Below are positions 18,593-27,211 of a DNA stretch of 35,911 nucleotides, one piece after another. Position 1 is the first letter of the stretch, and every line of letters starts with the position of its first letter. Origin of the DNA: an uncultured Bacteroides sp. (GTDB taxonomy: Bacteria > Bacteroidota > Bacteroidia > Bacteroidales > Bacteroidaceae); assembly GCA_949288585.1 (NCBI GenBank), contig CASEKR010000035.1, positions 1-35,911 on the forward strand, given 5' to 3'. The notes below the pieces were generated by a model. That model was not told the DNA's origin. It made no database searches and saw only the letters and a program-made list of their open reading frames with translations. The position numbers were made by a program, and so were the translations under genes.

Positions 18593-19036
18593 TTCCGGCT
18601 CCTCGCCTTCGGGACGGGCATATTCGTTCATTTCTTCAAACGTGATGCCCATCAGCATCTTAGGCACGCGCGAACGGCTGCCGCGAGTGATGATGTCTTC
18701 GGTTTCGGGGCGGAAAATCACGTGCGTCCCCGTGATGTTACTACTTGCAGACCATTCTTTGGCCGTCTCGGCGGGAGAGGAGGTGAAGCCGGGCTTGAAC
18801 GAACCGATGCCGTCCAGGATGACGCGGTTGCCCACCACGAGCTCGTCGTGGATGACTTCCGACAGTTCGGAGAGCACGGCAATGATGTCGGACTTGCGCA
18901 GGGTGCTGTTCCGCTGGATGCGGTCGGCAATCTGTTCGGTCGTCACAACGGCATTCACCACCGCCTTTCCGTACCATTGCAAATAGAACTTGGACTTGGA
19001 ATTGGGCCACTGATAGAGTTTGTACTTTGCTGGCAT
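18539..19036 (-). CDS. HU-family DNA-binding protein, Bacteroidales variant with acidic glycine-rich tail
   Basis: A 165-residue protein. Residues from about 25 to 125 follow the HU/IHF pattern: helices TTEQIADRIQRNSTLRKSDIIAVLSELSEVIHDEL, then VILDGIGSFKPGF where classical HU has V.L.GFGTF, and a later strand HVIFRPE. The N-terminus adds about 20 residues (MPAKYKLYQWPNSKSKFYLQW) and the C-terminus an acidic, glycine-rich tail (EGEEPEEGGGGSG), features of the longer HU-like proteins of Bacteroidales. Such proteins are presumed nucleoid or DNA-binding factors; the exact role is not known. It points against the nitrogen genes on both sides and has a possible promoter at 19083-19090. Confidence 0.85.
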   Translation of the reverse strand: MPAKYKLYQWPNSKSKFYLQWYGKAVVNAVVTTEQIADRIQRNSTLRKSDIIAVLSELSEVIHDELVVGNRVILDGIGSFKPGFTSSPAETAKEWSASSNITGTHVIFRPETEDIITRGSRSRVPKMLMGITFEEMNEYARPEGEEPEEGGGGSGTVTDPDAPFG

Positions 19037-19082
19037 AACTTTCTGGTATTAAAGTTTAATAATAAGGTTACTTTCTCTGCTA

Positions 19083-19090
19083 CAAATGTA
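19083..19090 (-). promoter_or_regulatory. Promoter -7 element for the HU-like gene
   Basis: On the minus strand TACATTTG, an exact TAnnTTTG match, 47 bases before the HU-like start. The -33 region is an A/T run without a clear TTTG. Confidence 0.5.
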
Positions 19091-19377
19091 GGCAACTTTC
19101 TTTTAATTAAAAAAATATTTCAATGAAAAAATGAGCATTTTTTTTCTGATTTTCACCCGTTTGTCTACGCATTATCTATCAGAATGCTATGTTCTTTGTA
19201 ACATTGCTGACACACTGAATTTCTCTAATGTGAAATGCTTGCTTTCCTTCGATTCCAAAATATTTCTAATGGAAAGACGGCCTTCACGGAGAATCTTCGC
19301 CAAGTGATTGTAAGAGAATATATTAATGTTTTAAACTGGTTTTTTGAGATGAAAATGTCGACGTTAAAAAATGTTCC

Positions 19378-19464
19378 AGCCGCTCGACGAAATTCGTGGA
19401 GCCGCTCAACGAAATCCAAGGAGTTGCCTGACGATTGGCGAAATGCCGCTCTACGATGGTATCC
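19378..19464. repeat. Degenerate 22-base tandem repeat
   Basis: Units at 19378-19399 and 19400-19421 both start AGCCGCTC, continue with [GA]ACGAAAT and end in GG; they differ at only a few positions. Weaker units follow at 19422-19442 (AGTTGCCTGACGA...) and 19443-19464 (ATGCCGCTCTACGA...). The conserved core is GCCGCTCnACGA. It lies in non-coding DNA. Confidence 0.55.
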
Positions 19465-19572
19465 CGGTATAGAAAATCCGTTTTCTTACCAGTCTGAACA
19501 ATGCGAAGGGGGATGTTTCTGTCATACTTCTACATCCGTCTTACCTTCTGTCCGTTCTATTTCATCTTCATA

Positions 19573-19580
19573 CAAAGATA
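19573..19580 (-). promoter_or_regulatory. Candidate leftward promoter -7 element of unknown target
   Basis: The minus strand reads TATCTTTG, an exact TAnnTTTG match. The sequence 20 bases upstream is GAAA/TTTC rather than TTTG. Nothing coding is evident on the left until the HU-like gene at 19036, so it would give either a long HU leader or a small RNA. Confidence 0.35.
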
Positions 19581-19595
19581 GCGGACAACTGTCTT

Positions 19596-19628
19596 TTTGA
19601 AAGTAAATCATCTGTTTTAATATCTTTA
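19596..19628 (+). promoter_or_regulatory. Possible glnN promoter
   Basis: TTTG at 19596-19599 and TATCTTTA at 19621-19628, 21 bases apart, match the consensus at all but the last base. The predicted start is then only about 8 bases before the glnN ATG, an unusually short leader, so the true promoter may lie further upstream. Confidence 0.35.
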
Positions 19629-19642
19629 AAAAAAATGAGAAA

Positions 19643-21832
19643 ATGACTACTTTACGTTTTAATGTAATCGAGAAGGCATTTCAAACCAAGCCTCTCGACG
19701 TGCCGGTTCCCAAGGAACGGCCAAGCGAATATTTCGGCAAATATGTCTTCAACCGCGAGAAGATGTTCCGCTACCTGCCCGCCAATGTCTTTGCCCGCCT
19801 GGCGGACGCCATGGACCACGGGGCTGCGCTGGACCGCGACGTGGCCGACCAGGTGGCCGAGGGCATGAAGCGTTGGGCCATGGAACTGGGCGCCACACAC
19901 TACACCCATTGGTTCCAACCCCTGACCGAAGGCACGGCCGAGAAGCACGATGCCTTCGTGGAGCACGACGGAAAAGGTGGAATGGTAGAGGAATTTTCCG
20001 GCAAGTTGCTCGTGCAGCAGGAGCCGGACGCATCTTCGTTCCCCAACGGCGGCATCCGCAATACCTTCGAGGCACGCGGCTACTCGGCCTGGGACCCCTC
20101 GTCGCCCGTCTTTGTCGTCGGCGACACCCTCTGCATCCCCACCGTCTTCATTGCCTACACGGGCGAGTCACTGGACTACAAAGCCCCCTTGCTAAAAGCT
20201 CTGCGCGCCGTGGACCGCGCCGCGACGGATGTTTGCCACTATTTTAATCCGGAAGTAAAGAAGGTGGTGTCCTACTTGGGCTGGGAACAGGAATATTTTC
20301 TGGTGGACGAAGGCATCTTTGCCGCCCGTCCCGACCTCTTGCTGACCGGCCGCACGCTGATGGGGCACGAGGCTTCGAAGAACCAGCAACTGGAAGACCA
20401 TTACTTTGGCGCCATCCCCGCCCGCGTGGCCGCCTTCATGAAAGATTTGGAAATTCAAGCATTGGAACTGGGCATCCCGCTGAAGACGCGCCACAACGAG
20501 GTGGCCCCCAACCAGTTTGAACTGGCGCCCATCTTCGAGGAATGCAACCTGGCCGTGGACCACAACATGCTCATCATGTCGCTCATGCGCAAGGTAGCGC
20601 GCACGCATGGTTTCCGCGTCCTCTTGCACGAGAAACCCTTCAAAGGCATCAACGGCAGCGGAAAACACAATAACTGGTCGCTGGGCACAGACACGGGCAT
20701 CCTGCTCATGGCTCCCGGAAAGACGGAAGAAGAGAATTTGCGGTTCATAACCTTCGTCGTCAACACCCTCATGGCTGTCCACCGCCACAATGGCCTGCTG
20801 AAAGCCTCCATCATGAGCGCGACGAATGCCCACCGCCTGGGAGCCAACGAGGCGCCCCCCGCCATCATCTCCTCCTTCCTCGGCACGCAACTCAGCCGCG
20901 TCCTGGACCACCTGGAGAATGCCGAGCCGGAAGAATTGCTCTCCCTAAGCGGCAAGCACGGCCTGAAACTGGACATCCCGCAGATACCGGAACTGATGAT
21001 TGACAATACCGACCGCAACCGCACCTCACCCTTCGCCTTCACCGGCAACCGCTTCGAGTTCCGCGCCGTGGGCTCCGAAGCCAACTGCGCCAGCGCGATG
21101 ATAGCCCTCAACGCCGCCGTGGCCGAGCAACTTGTGGACTTCAAGCGCGAGGTGGACGCACTCATCCAGGCAGGCGAGCCCAAACTCTCCGCCATCCTCC
21201 AGGTCGTCCGCCGCTGCATCAAGGCCTGCAAACCTATCCGCTTCGACGGCAACGGATACAGCGAAGAGTGGAAGGCCGAAGCCGCCCGCCGTGGCCTGGA
21301 CTGCGAGACCAGCGTCCCCGTCATCTTCGACAACTACCTCAGCGACGACAGCGTCCGTATGTTTGAGTCGACGGGCGTCATGTCCCGCAAGGAACTCGAA
21401 GCCCGCAACGAAGTGAAATGGGAAACCTACACGAAGAAAATACAAATCGAAGCCCGCGTCTTGGGCGACCTCGTGATGAACCATATCGTGCCCGTCGCCA
21501 CCGAATACCAGACCCGCCTCATTGACAATGTCTACAAGCTGAAAGCTCTCTTCCCTGCTGAGAAGGCAGAGAAACTCTCGGCACAAAACCTGGCCATCAT
21601 CGACAAGATAGCCGAGCACACCACCTACATCAAGGAGCACGTGGACTCCCTGGTCGAAGCGCGCAAGGTGGCCAACAAGATTGCCAACGAGCGCGAGAAG
21701 GCCGTCGCCTACCACGACACCATCGCCCCCATGCTGGAGCAAATCCGCTACCACATCGACAAGCTGGAACTGATGGTCGACGACCAGATGTGGACACTGC
21801 CCAAATACCGTGAACTGCTGTTCATTCGATAA
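19643..21832 (+). CDS. glnN: Glutamine synthetase, type III
   Basis: Joins ammonium to glutamate using ATP, the entry step of ammonium assimilation. The 729-residue length is the hallmark of GSIII, much longer than GSI or GSII. Seen: YVFNREKMFRYLPANVF, THYTHWFQPLTEGTAEKHDAF, PNGGIRNTFEARGYSAWDPSSP, CIPTVFIAYTGESLDYKAPLL, the catalytic-region stretch KTRHNEVAPNQFELAPIFEE, KPFKGINGSGKHNNWSLG with the Gly- and His-rich active-site segment, and a C-terminal coiled region. GSIII is common in Bacteroidales and forms dodecamers. It lies downstream of amtB and P-II, completing an uptake-to-glutamate route with gltBD. A strong terminator follows. Confidence 0.97.
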   Translation: MTTLRFNVIEKAFQTKPLDVPVPKERPSEYFGKYVFNREKMFRYLPANVFARLADAMDHGAALDRDVADQVAEGMKRWAMELGATHYTHWFQPLTEGTAEKHDAFVEHDGKGGMVEEFSGKLLVQQEPDASSFPNGGIRNTFEARGYSAWDPSSPVFVVGDTLCIPTVFIAYTGESLDYKAPLLKALRAVDRAATDVCHYFNPEVKKVVSYLGWEQEYFLVDEGIFAARPDLLLTGRTLMGHEASKNQQLEDHYFGAIPARVAAFMKDLEIQALELGIPLKTRHNEVAPNQFELAPIFEECNLAVDHNMLIMSLMRKVARTHGFRVLLHEKPFKGINGSGKHNNWSLGTDTGILLMAPGKTEEENLRFITFVVNTLMAVHRHNGLLKASIMSATNAHRLGANEAPPAIISSFLGTQLSRVLDHLENAEPEELLSLSGKHGLKLDIPQIPELMIDNTDRNRTSPFAFTGNRFEFRAVGSEANCASAMIALNAAVAEQLVDFKREVDALIQAGEPKLSAILQVVRRCIKACKPIRFDGNGYSEEWKAEAARRGLDCETSVPVIFDNYLSDDSVRMFESTGVMSRKELEARNEVKWETYTKKIQIEARVLGDLVMNHIVPVATEYQTRLIDNVYKLKALFPAEKAEKLSAQNLAIIDKIAEHTTYIKEHVDSLVEARKVANKIANEREKAVAYHDTIAPMLEQIRYHIDKLELMVDDQMWTLPKYRELLFIR

Positions 21833-21857
21833 ATAATTGCATTCAGACTTGATGGAA

Positions 21858-21899
21858 GTGCCCCGGGCTGTTGCGACAACAGTCCGGGGCACATTTTTT
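21858..21899 (+). terminator. Strong terminator after glnN
   Basis: GTGCCCCGG-G-CTGTTG, a CGA loop, and CAACAG-T-CCGGGGCAC form a long near-perfect stem (21858-21892), followed by ATTTTTT. It begins 26 bases after the glnN stop. Confidence 0.92.
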
Positions 21900-21936
21900 C
21901 CGTCTATTGCGCCCCGCCTCTGCCGGGACTGTACGC

Positions 21937-21997
21937 AAAAAAGGCGCGGACCGCGCGGCCCTCCGGGAACCCCCGTACAGGCTGCGCCGTCCGCGCC
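21937..21997 (-). terminator. Terminator of secDF
   Basis: On the minus strand GGCGCGGAC (complement of 21989-21997) and GTCCGCGCC (complement of 21943-21951) frame a 37-base GC-rich loop and are followed directly by TTTTTT (21942-21937). It begins 40 bases past the secDF stop and faces the glnN terminator. Confidence 0.8.
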
Positions 21998-22036
21998 ACT
22001 ACTACGTCCCTCCGGGCCTGTGCGGCCCGTGACGGG

Positions 22037-25000
22037 TTATGCTTTCTTCGCGGGCATAGGCTCGATATCCTTGCCGGCGTCGCGTTTCTTGTGCATCATC
22101 GCGTAGGCGATGGGCGAGCCGATGAACAGCGACGAGAACGTACCGATAACCACACCCAGAATCATGGCGAACGAGAAGCTGCGGATGCTCTCACCTCCTA
22201 AGAAGAAGATGACCACCAGCACAATCAGCGTCGACGAACCGGTGAACAACGTACGCGTCAGTGTCGAGTTCAGCGAGTCGTTGAACAACTGGTAGCTATT
22301 GCGCTTCGGATAGAGGTGCAGGTACTCACGTACGCGGTCGAAGATAACCACCTTGTCGTTGATGGAGTAACCGATGGCCGTCAGGATGGCGCCCACGAAC
22401 GTCTGGTCAATCTCCATCGAGAACGGCAGGATGCCCCAGAACATGGAGTAGATTCCCAGGATGCCCAGCGTGTCGAAGGCCAGGGCGGCGATGGAACCCA
22501 CGCTGAACGCGATGTTGCGGAAGCGGAACAGGATGTAGAGGCCGATGGCAATCAGGGCGAAGAACACGGCCCAGAAGGCGGCTACCGTTGTGTCGTCGGC
22601 AATGCTCGGGCCTACTTTCTGTGAACTGATGATGGTGCCGCCCTCCTGGTTGTCGCGGTCGACAAACTGTTCAAGGGTCGTGCCTTCGGTCAGCAGCGGC
22701 TTCAGCAGTTCGTACAGCTTGGCTTCAATCTCGGCATCGATGTTGTCACCCTCTTCGGCAATGCGGTAGTTGGTCGTGATACGCATCGTCCGTCCGTCCG
22801 TGCCGATGGCGATGACGCTCACGTTGGCATCGTCCAGGTTGCCTTCCAGCACCTCGCGCAACTGCTCGGGTTGGGTGGGCTGGTCGAAACGTACCTGGTA
22901 GTTGCGTCCGCCCGTGAAGTCAATGCTCTGGCTCAGGCCACGGAAGCCCAGGAATGCCACCCACAGGATGATGAAGGCGACGGTGCCTACGGCCCACGTC
23001 TTGTTGCGTCCCATGAAGTCGAAATGCGTGTCTTGCAGTACGCCGCGCGACAGTTTTGTCTCGAACGTCAAGTGCTGCCACTTGTCTTTCTTCATGAAGT
23101 AGTCATACACCAGGCGCGTCAGGTAGACGGCGGTGAAGAACGAAATGGCGATACCGATGATCTGCGTCGTGGCGAAACCCCGGATGGGACCCGTGCCGAA
23201 GTAGAACAGGATGATACCGGTGATGATGGACGTAAAGTTGGAGTCGAAGATGGCAGAGAAGGCGTTCTTGTATCCGTCGTGCAAGGCCATCTTCACGTTC
23301 TTGCCGTTACGCAGTTCTTCTTTCGTGCGTTCGTAGATAAGCACGTTGGCGTCCACCGCCATGCCGATGGCCAGCACCATACCGGCAATACCGCTCATGG
23401 TCAGCGCGGCTTGGAAAGAGGTCAGGATGCCGAAGGTGAAGAATACGTTCAGCAGCAGCGCGCCGTTGACTACCATGCCCGGGATGAAGCCGTACATGGA
23501 GCACGTGTACACCATCAGCAGGATGAAGGCCACCACGCAAGAGATGAAGCCCGCGCGGATGGAGGCGGCGCCCAGCGACGGGCCTACGATGTCTTCCTGC
23601 ACGATGTGCGCGGGAGCGGGCATCTTACCGGAACGGAGCACGTTGGCCAAGTCCTTCGTCTGGTCGGGCGTGAAGCTGCCGGTGATGACCGAACTGCCGC
23701 CCGTAATCTCGTTCTGTACCGTCGGGGCGGAATATACATAGCCGTCCAGCACGATGGCGATGGAGCGTCCGATGTTCTGCTTGGTCAACTGGGCCCAGCG
23801 GCGTGCGCCGTCGTTGTTCATCGTCATGTTGACGCAGGGCTTGCCATACTGGTCGTAGTCGTCGCTCGCCGTAGAGATGACATCACCCTCCAGCGGGGCG
23901 CGTCCGTCGCGTTGCGTGGAGCGGATGGCGTAGAGTTCGAACGTCTGTTTCTTCGGGTCGTAGTCCGAAGCGGCCACGCCCCACTTCAGGCGCAGGTCTT
24001 TGGGGAATCCGGCCTGCACTTCGGGCATGGCCAGGTAGCGGTTGATTTCCGCCGTATCCTTGTAGTTGGCAAAGCCGACGATGGGGCTCTGCGCGCTGGG
24101 GTTCAACTGGAGGATAGCCAGCAGCGGGTTCTGCTTCTTGTAGGCTTCCAGGTCGGCTGCCGTGCTGGCGGTCTCGCCTTTCAGGGCGGCGGCCAGGCTG
24201 TCCACGGTGCTGAGGGCTTTTTCTTCCTTCACGGCCGGGGCGGCGGCGCTGTCGGCTGCCTGTTCAGCGGTCTCTTGCAGGCTCAGGATGGTATGCACCT
24301 TCGTGTCGGCTGCCTGCAGGTAGGGCACCACGTCGCGCGAATTGTACGTTTCCCAGAACTCCAGGTTGGCCGAGCCTTGCAGTAATTTTCTTACACGTTC
24401 GGGCTCTTTGATGCCGGGCAATTCCACCATGATGCGGCCTAAGTTGTCCGACAGGCTCTGGATGTTGGGCTGGACTACGCCGAAGCGGTCGATACGGGTG
24501 CGCAGCACGTTGTACGAGTTGTCGATGGCTGCCTGCACTTCTTCGCGCAGCACCTTTTCCACTTCGTTGTCGGTGGACTGTTGGCTGACTTTGTCTTTCA
24601 GTTGCTGGGTGGCGAACAACTGTGCCAGGTTGGCTTCGGGCGCCAGGCGGTGGTACTCCCGGATGAACAGGGTAATCACGTCTTCCTGGCTCGTCTTGGC
24701 CTGCTGTGCGGCGTTGTTCAGGGCTTGGTTGAAGGCTTCATCGGTCTTGTTGTCGGCCAACAGGCGGATGACATCCGGTACGGATACTTCCAGGATGACG
24801 TTCATACCGCCCTTCAGGTCCAGGCCCAAACTGATTTCCATCTCTCGACAATCTTTCAGGGTCCAGTTGCCGAAATACACTTTCTCGTTGGCCAGTGAGT
24901 CCAGATAGTCCTGTTCCAACTGCGCATCCCCTTTCGCGTATTCTTTCGCCTTGTTGTTGTAGTGGCGCGTCACAAAAGAGAAGGACAGGTAGAAGAGGCA

Positions 25001-25051
25001 CACCAGCGTGAGCAGCACGGCAAAAACCCTTACAAATCCTTTGTTTTGCAT
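22037..25051 (-). CDS. secDF: Protein translocase SecDF, fused
   Basis: Uses the proton gradient to help pull proteins through SecYEG. In 1004 residues the SecD part comes first: one N-terminal membrane segment, the signature GLDLKGGMNVILEV near residue 80, a large periplasmic region with RIDRFGVVQPNIQ, then membrane segments with GMAVDANVLIYERTKEEL. The SecF part starts near residue 675 (RGVLQDTHFDFMGRNKTWAV), with IDFTGGRNYQVRF, AIGYSINDKVVIFDRVRE and a C-terminal basic tail. Fusion of the two is normal in Bacteroidales. The periplasmic section contains an Ala/Glu-rich insertion (QETAEQAADSAAAPAVKEEKAL), probably a flexible linker. A candidate -7 element lies at 25111-25118. Confidence 0.97.
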   Translation of the reverse strand: MQNKGFVRVFAVLLTLVCLFYLSFSFVTRHYNNKAKEYAKGDAQLEQDYLDSLANEKVYFGNWTLKDCREMEISLGLDLKGGMNVILEVSVPDVIRLLADNKTDEAFNQALNNAAQQAKTSQEDVITLFIREYHRLAPEANLAQLFATQQLKDKVSQQSTDNEVEKVLREEVQAAIDNSYNVLRTRIDRFGVVQPNIQSLSDNLGRIMVELPGIKEPERVRKLLQGSANLEFWETYNSRDVVPYLQAADTKVHTILSLQETAEQAADSAAAPAVKEEKALSTVDSLAAALKGETASTAADLEAYKKQNPLLAILQLNPSAQSPIVGFANYKDTAEINRYLAMPEVQAGFPKDLRLKWGVAASDYDPKKQTFELYAIRSTQRDGRAPLEGDVISTASDDYDQYGKPCVNMTMNNDGARRWAQLTKQNIGRSIAIVLDGYVYSAPTVQNEITGGSSVITGSFTPDQTKDLANVLRSGKMPAPAHIVQEDIVGPSLGAASIRAGFISCVVAFILLMVYTCSMYGFIPGMVVNGALLLNVFFTFGILTSFQAALTMSGIAGMVLAIGMAVDANVLIYERTKEELRNGKNVKMALHDGYKNAFSAIFDSNFTSIITGIILFYFGTGPIRGFATTQIIGIAISFFTAVYLTRLVYDYFMKKDKWQHLTFETKLSRGVLQDTHFDFMGRNKTWAVGTVAFIILWVAFLGFRGLSQSIDFTGGRNYQVRFDQPTQPEQLREVLEGNLDDANVSVIAIGTDGRTMRITTNYRIAEEGDNIDAEIEAKLYELLKPLLTEGTTLEQFVDRDNQEGGTIISSQKVGPSIADDTTVAAFWAVFFALIAIGLYILFRFRNIAFSVGSIAALAFDTLGILGIYSMFWGILPFSMEIDQTFVGAILTAIGYSINDKVVIFDRVREYLHLYPKRNSYQLFNDSLNSTLTRTLFTGSSTLIVLVVIFFLGGESIRSFSFAMILGVVIGTFSSLFIGSPIAYAMMHKKRDAGKDIEPMPAKKA

Positions 25052-25110
25052 GTTACTTTTAGTTTATTATGATTACTTGTTTTAATTAGTTCCAGTCGTT
25101 TACAAGGCTG

Positions 25111-25118
25111 CAAATATA
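25111..25118 (-). promoter_or_regulatory. secDF promoter -7 element
   Basis: The minus strand reads TATATTTG, an exact TAnnTTTG, giving a leader of about 53 bases before the secDF start at 25051. No TTTG is present at the ideal -33 distance; CAAA at 25131-25134 is too close. Confidence 0.5.
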
Positions 25119-25216
25119 GTTCTTTTTCTGCAAATCTAAGTTGTTGACCCATTATTTTTTAGAAAACTCCGCATTGCGCCGCCGCCGGGAAAAGGGCGGA
25201 CAAAAGGCGGAAGGCT

Positions 25217-26311
25217 TCATTCGCGCCGCGCCACCCGGCACAGGATGGGGTAGTGGTCGGAGGCGCGGATGGTGCGGTCGACGGTGCAGCCGAAGGCTTC
25301 CAGGGCCGGGCTGAGCAGGATGTGGTCTATGCGGAAATAGAACTTGTTGCGGTTGTACGAGATGCCCAGGCCCCGCCCGGAAGCGGCGAAGGCGTCGTCC
25401 AGGTTTTCCCCGATGACGCGGTGGGCGTAGGACAGGGGCGAGTCGTTGAAGTCGCCGCAGGCGATGATGTCGCGGTGGGGCGAGCGGCGTATGGCGAGGG
25501 CGATGGAGTCGGCTTGCGCGGCGCGTATGGCGGCGGCTTCGGCCAGTTTCCGGACCAGCTGGCGCACGCCGCTTTCCACCTTCTCTTTCCCGGGGTCGCG
25601 CAGCATGTCTTCGTAGAGGTCCTTGTCTTCCTGGGTCAGCTTGTTGGATTCTAAGTGGTTGTTGAGCAGCAGCAGGGTGTCTCCCTCCCACGCCAGTTCG
25701 TAGGCCATCGTGCCGTTGCTGGCGCTGGCATAGTCCAGCCGCCGGGCGGAGAGGATGGGCAGTTTGGAGTAGCAGGCCAGTTGGTTGCCCTTGTGGTCGC
25801 CTATGGCATCTATGCGGTGGTAGGGATAAGCGGCCAGGGCGCGTTCGATGTCTTTCCGGCCGGGGTATTTCGTGCCCCGCTTGTCGGCGTATTCTTGCAG
25901 GCAGATGATGTCCGCCCCGCTGTCGCGCAGGTAGGCCAGGACGGGGTTCTCTCCGCCGTCCGTCGCCGGGTCGCCGAATCCCATGATGTTGTAGGAAAGG
26001 ATTTTGAGGCTGTTCTCCGGCGGTGTAGCCCTCCAGAGGTTGACGGGCAGGTAGGTGCGCGCCTGGGGCAGGCACAGCAGCAGGCCGGCCAGGGGCAGCA
26101 GGGCGCAGCGGTATTGCTGGAAGACGAGCCAGAAGAGCAGGAAGGCGAGGTCTGCCGCCAGGAAGATGGGGAAGGCCAGGCCTAAGCAGGAGAGCACGGG
26201 GTGCTGCGTGGGCTGCAGGCAGGGGCTGTATGCCGTGGCCAGCAGCAGGCCGGTGCATAGGAGGTTGGCGGCCAGGAGCAGCAGGATGATTGCTTTGCCC
26301 AGGTGTCTCAT
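25217..26311 (-). CDS. Membrane-anchored endonuclease/exonuclease/phosphatase-family protein
   Basis: A 364-residue protein. About the first 95 residues hold three hydrophobic segments; a catalytic domain of the endonuclease/exonuclease/phosphatase (EEP) fold follows. Motifs: ILSYNIMGFGDP, the metal-binding Glu in DIICLQEYAD, LLLNNHLES, GDFNDSP, RIDHILLS and the final SDHYPILC with the catalytic Asp-His. Family members cut DNA or RNA or hydrolyse phosphodiesters in lipids; the membrane anchor favours a role at or outside the membrane, but the substrate is unknown. It starts 3 bases after the rhomboid gene stop, so it is the last gene of a three-gene minus-strand operon. Confidence 0.9.
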   Translation of the reverse strand: MRHLGKAIILLLLAANLLCTGLLLATAYSPCLQPTQHPVLSCLGLAFPIFLAADLAFLLFWLVFQQYRCALLPLAGLLLCLPQARTYLPVNLWRATPPENSLKILSYNIMGFGDPATDGGENPVLAYLRDSGADIICLQEYADKRGTKYPGRKDIERALAAYPYHRIDAIGDHKGNQLACYSKLPILSARRLDYASASNGTMAYELAWEGDTLLLLNNHLESNKLTQEDKDLYEDMLRDPGKEKVESGVRQLVRKLAEAAAIRAAQADSIALAIRRSPHRDIIACGDFNDSPLSYAHRVIGENLDDAFAASGRGLGISYNRNKFYFRIDHILLSPALEAFGCTVDRTIRASDHYPILCRVARRE

Positions 26312-26314
26312 GCG

Positions 26315-27211
26315 TCAGCGGTTTCCGGCGTCGAACAGGCTTTTCTTCTCGTCCGTGGTCAGGCTTTCGTAGCCCGATTTCTTCAGCTTGTCCAGGATGC
26401 GGTCTATTTCGTCGTTCTGCGCTTTGCGGCGGGCGTTGTAGTCGTAGTCTTTCTGGCGGTCGGCGTTGGGGCCGTAGTGAACCTTCATCTTCGGTTTGCG
26501 CGGCCGGGGACGGAACAGCGAAGCCAGCGCGTCGGCGGCGCGGTTAATCCAGTGGGTCAGGTCGGTGCCCTTGTTCAGCCCGGCGGCGAAGGCCAGTCCG
26601 GCCAGCGCGCCTCCCAAGTGGGCGATGTGTCCGCCGGCGTTGCCGGAGGTGATGAACAGCACATCCAGCCCGATGGCCACCAGCGCGAGGTATTTCAGCC
26701 GGATGGTGCCGATGAGCAGCAACTGGATGGGGTAGTTGGGTTCGCGGTAGGCGGCGGCGGCCACGATGCCGAGGACGGAGGCCGACGCGCCCAGCAGGTA
26801 GGCGTAGCCCACTCCGGGGCGGAAGTAGGGGAAGATGTTGTAGGCCAGCATGTAGAGCAGCCCGCCGCACAGGCCGGCCAGGATGTAAAGCCCCCGCAGG
26901 TGGCGCGCCGAGAAGAATTGCAGGAAGATGGAGCCGAACCAGTAGAGCCAGAGCATGTTGAACAGCAGGTGCAGGAAGTTGGCGTGCAGGAACATGTAGG
27001 TCACGGCCGACCACGGCTGCACGGCGAGGCGCGCGAAGGAGGCCGGCAGTTCGAACCATTGCAGGAAGCCGGCCGCGAACACGTTGAACAGTTGCAGCAC
27101 GATGCCCGCCAGTGCCACCAGCAGGAACACGGCCACGTTGATGTACACCAGCCGGACGAGCGTGCCGCCCCGCCGGAAGTTCTCTTTCAGGTCAGTTATA
27201 ATAGAAGCCAT
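26315..27211 (-). CDS. Rhomboid-family intramembrane serine protease with soluble C-terminal tail
   Basis: A 298-residue protein with six or so hydrophobic segments. Rhomboid motifs are complete: HANFLHLLFN (residues 76-85), the catalytic-serine segment LGASASVLG with Ser143, and the His segment GGHIAHLGGALAG with His198. Note that the usual GxSG is GASA here. After residue 215 comes a basic, soluble tail (FRPRPRKPKMKVHY ... DEIDRILDKLKKSGYESLTTDEKKSLFDAGNR), typical of Bacteroidetes rhomboids. Rhomboids cut membrane proteins within or near the membrane; the target is not known. Its start overlaps the stop of the second rhomboid gene by 20 bases. Confidence 0.95.
   Translation of the reverse strand: MASIITDLKENFRRGGTLVRLVYINVAVFLLVALAGIVLQLFNVFAAGFLQWFELPASFARLAVQPWSAVTYMFLHANFLHLLFNMLWLYWFGSIFLQFFSARHLRGLYILAGLCGGLLYMLAYNIFPYFRPGVGYAYLLGASASVLGIVAAAAYREPNYPIQLLLIGTIRLKYLALVAIGLDVLFITSGNAGGHIAHLGGALAGLAFAAGLNKGTDLTHWINRAADALASLFRPRPRKPKMKVHYGPNADRQKDYDYNARRKAQNDEIDRILDKLKKSGYESLTTDEKKSLFDAGNR

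Larger units (their letters stand above)
19091..19642. other. AT-rich, gene-poor gap before the glutamine synthetase
   Basis: About 550 bases with no recognisable gene. Short frames exist on both strands (for example 19235-19600 plus and 19225-19419 minus) but show no domain, no clear start context and no coding-like composition. Inside lies a degenerate run of about four 22-base units (19378-19464) and, on the minus strand, an exact TATCTTTG at 19573-19580 that could start a transcript running left through the gap. A decayed gene, a small RNA or a long regulatory region are all possible. Confidence 0.5.

Noticed and set aside
19235-19600. A 121-codon plus-strand gene in the gap before glnN
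   Set aside because: No domain, no clear start context, and it runs across the degenerate repeat; the region looks non-coding.
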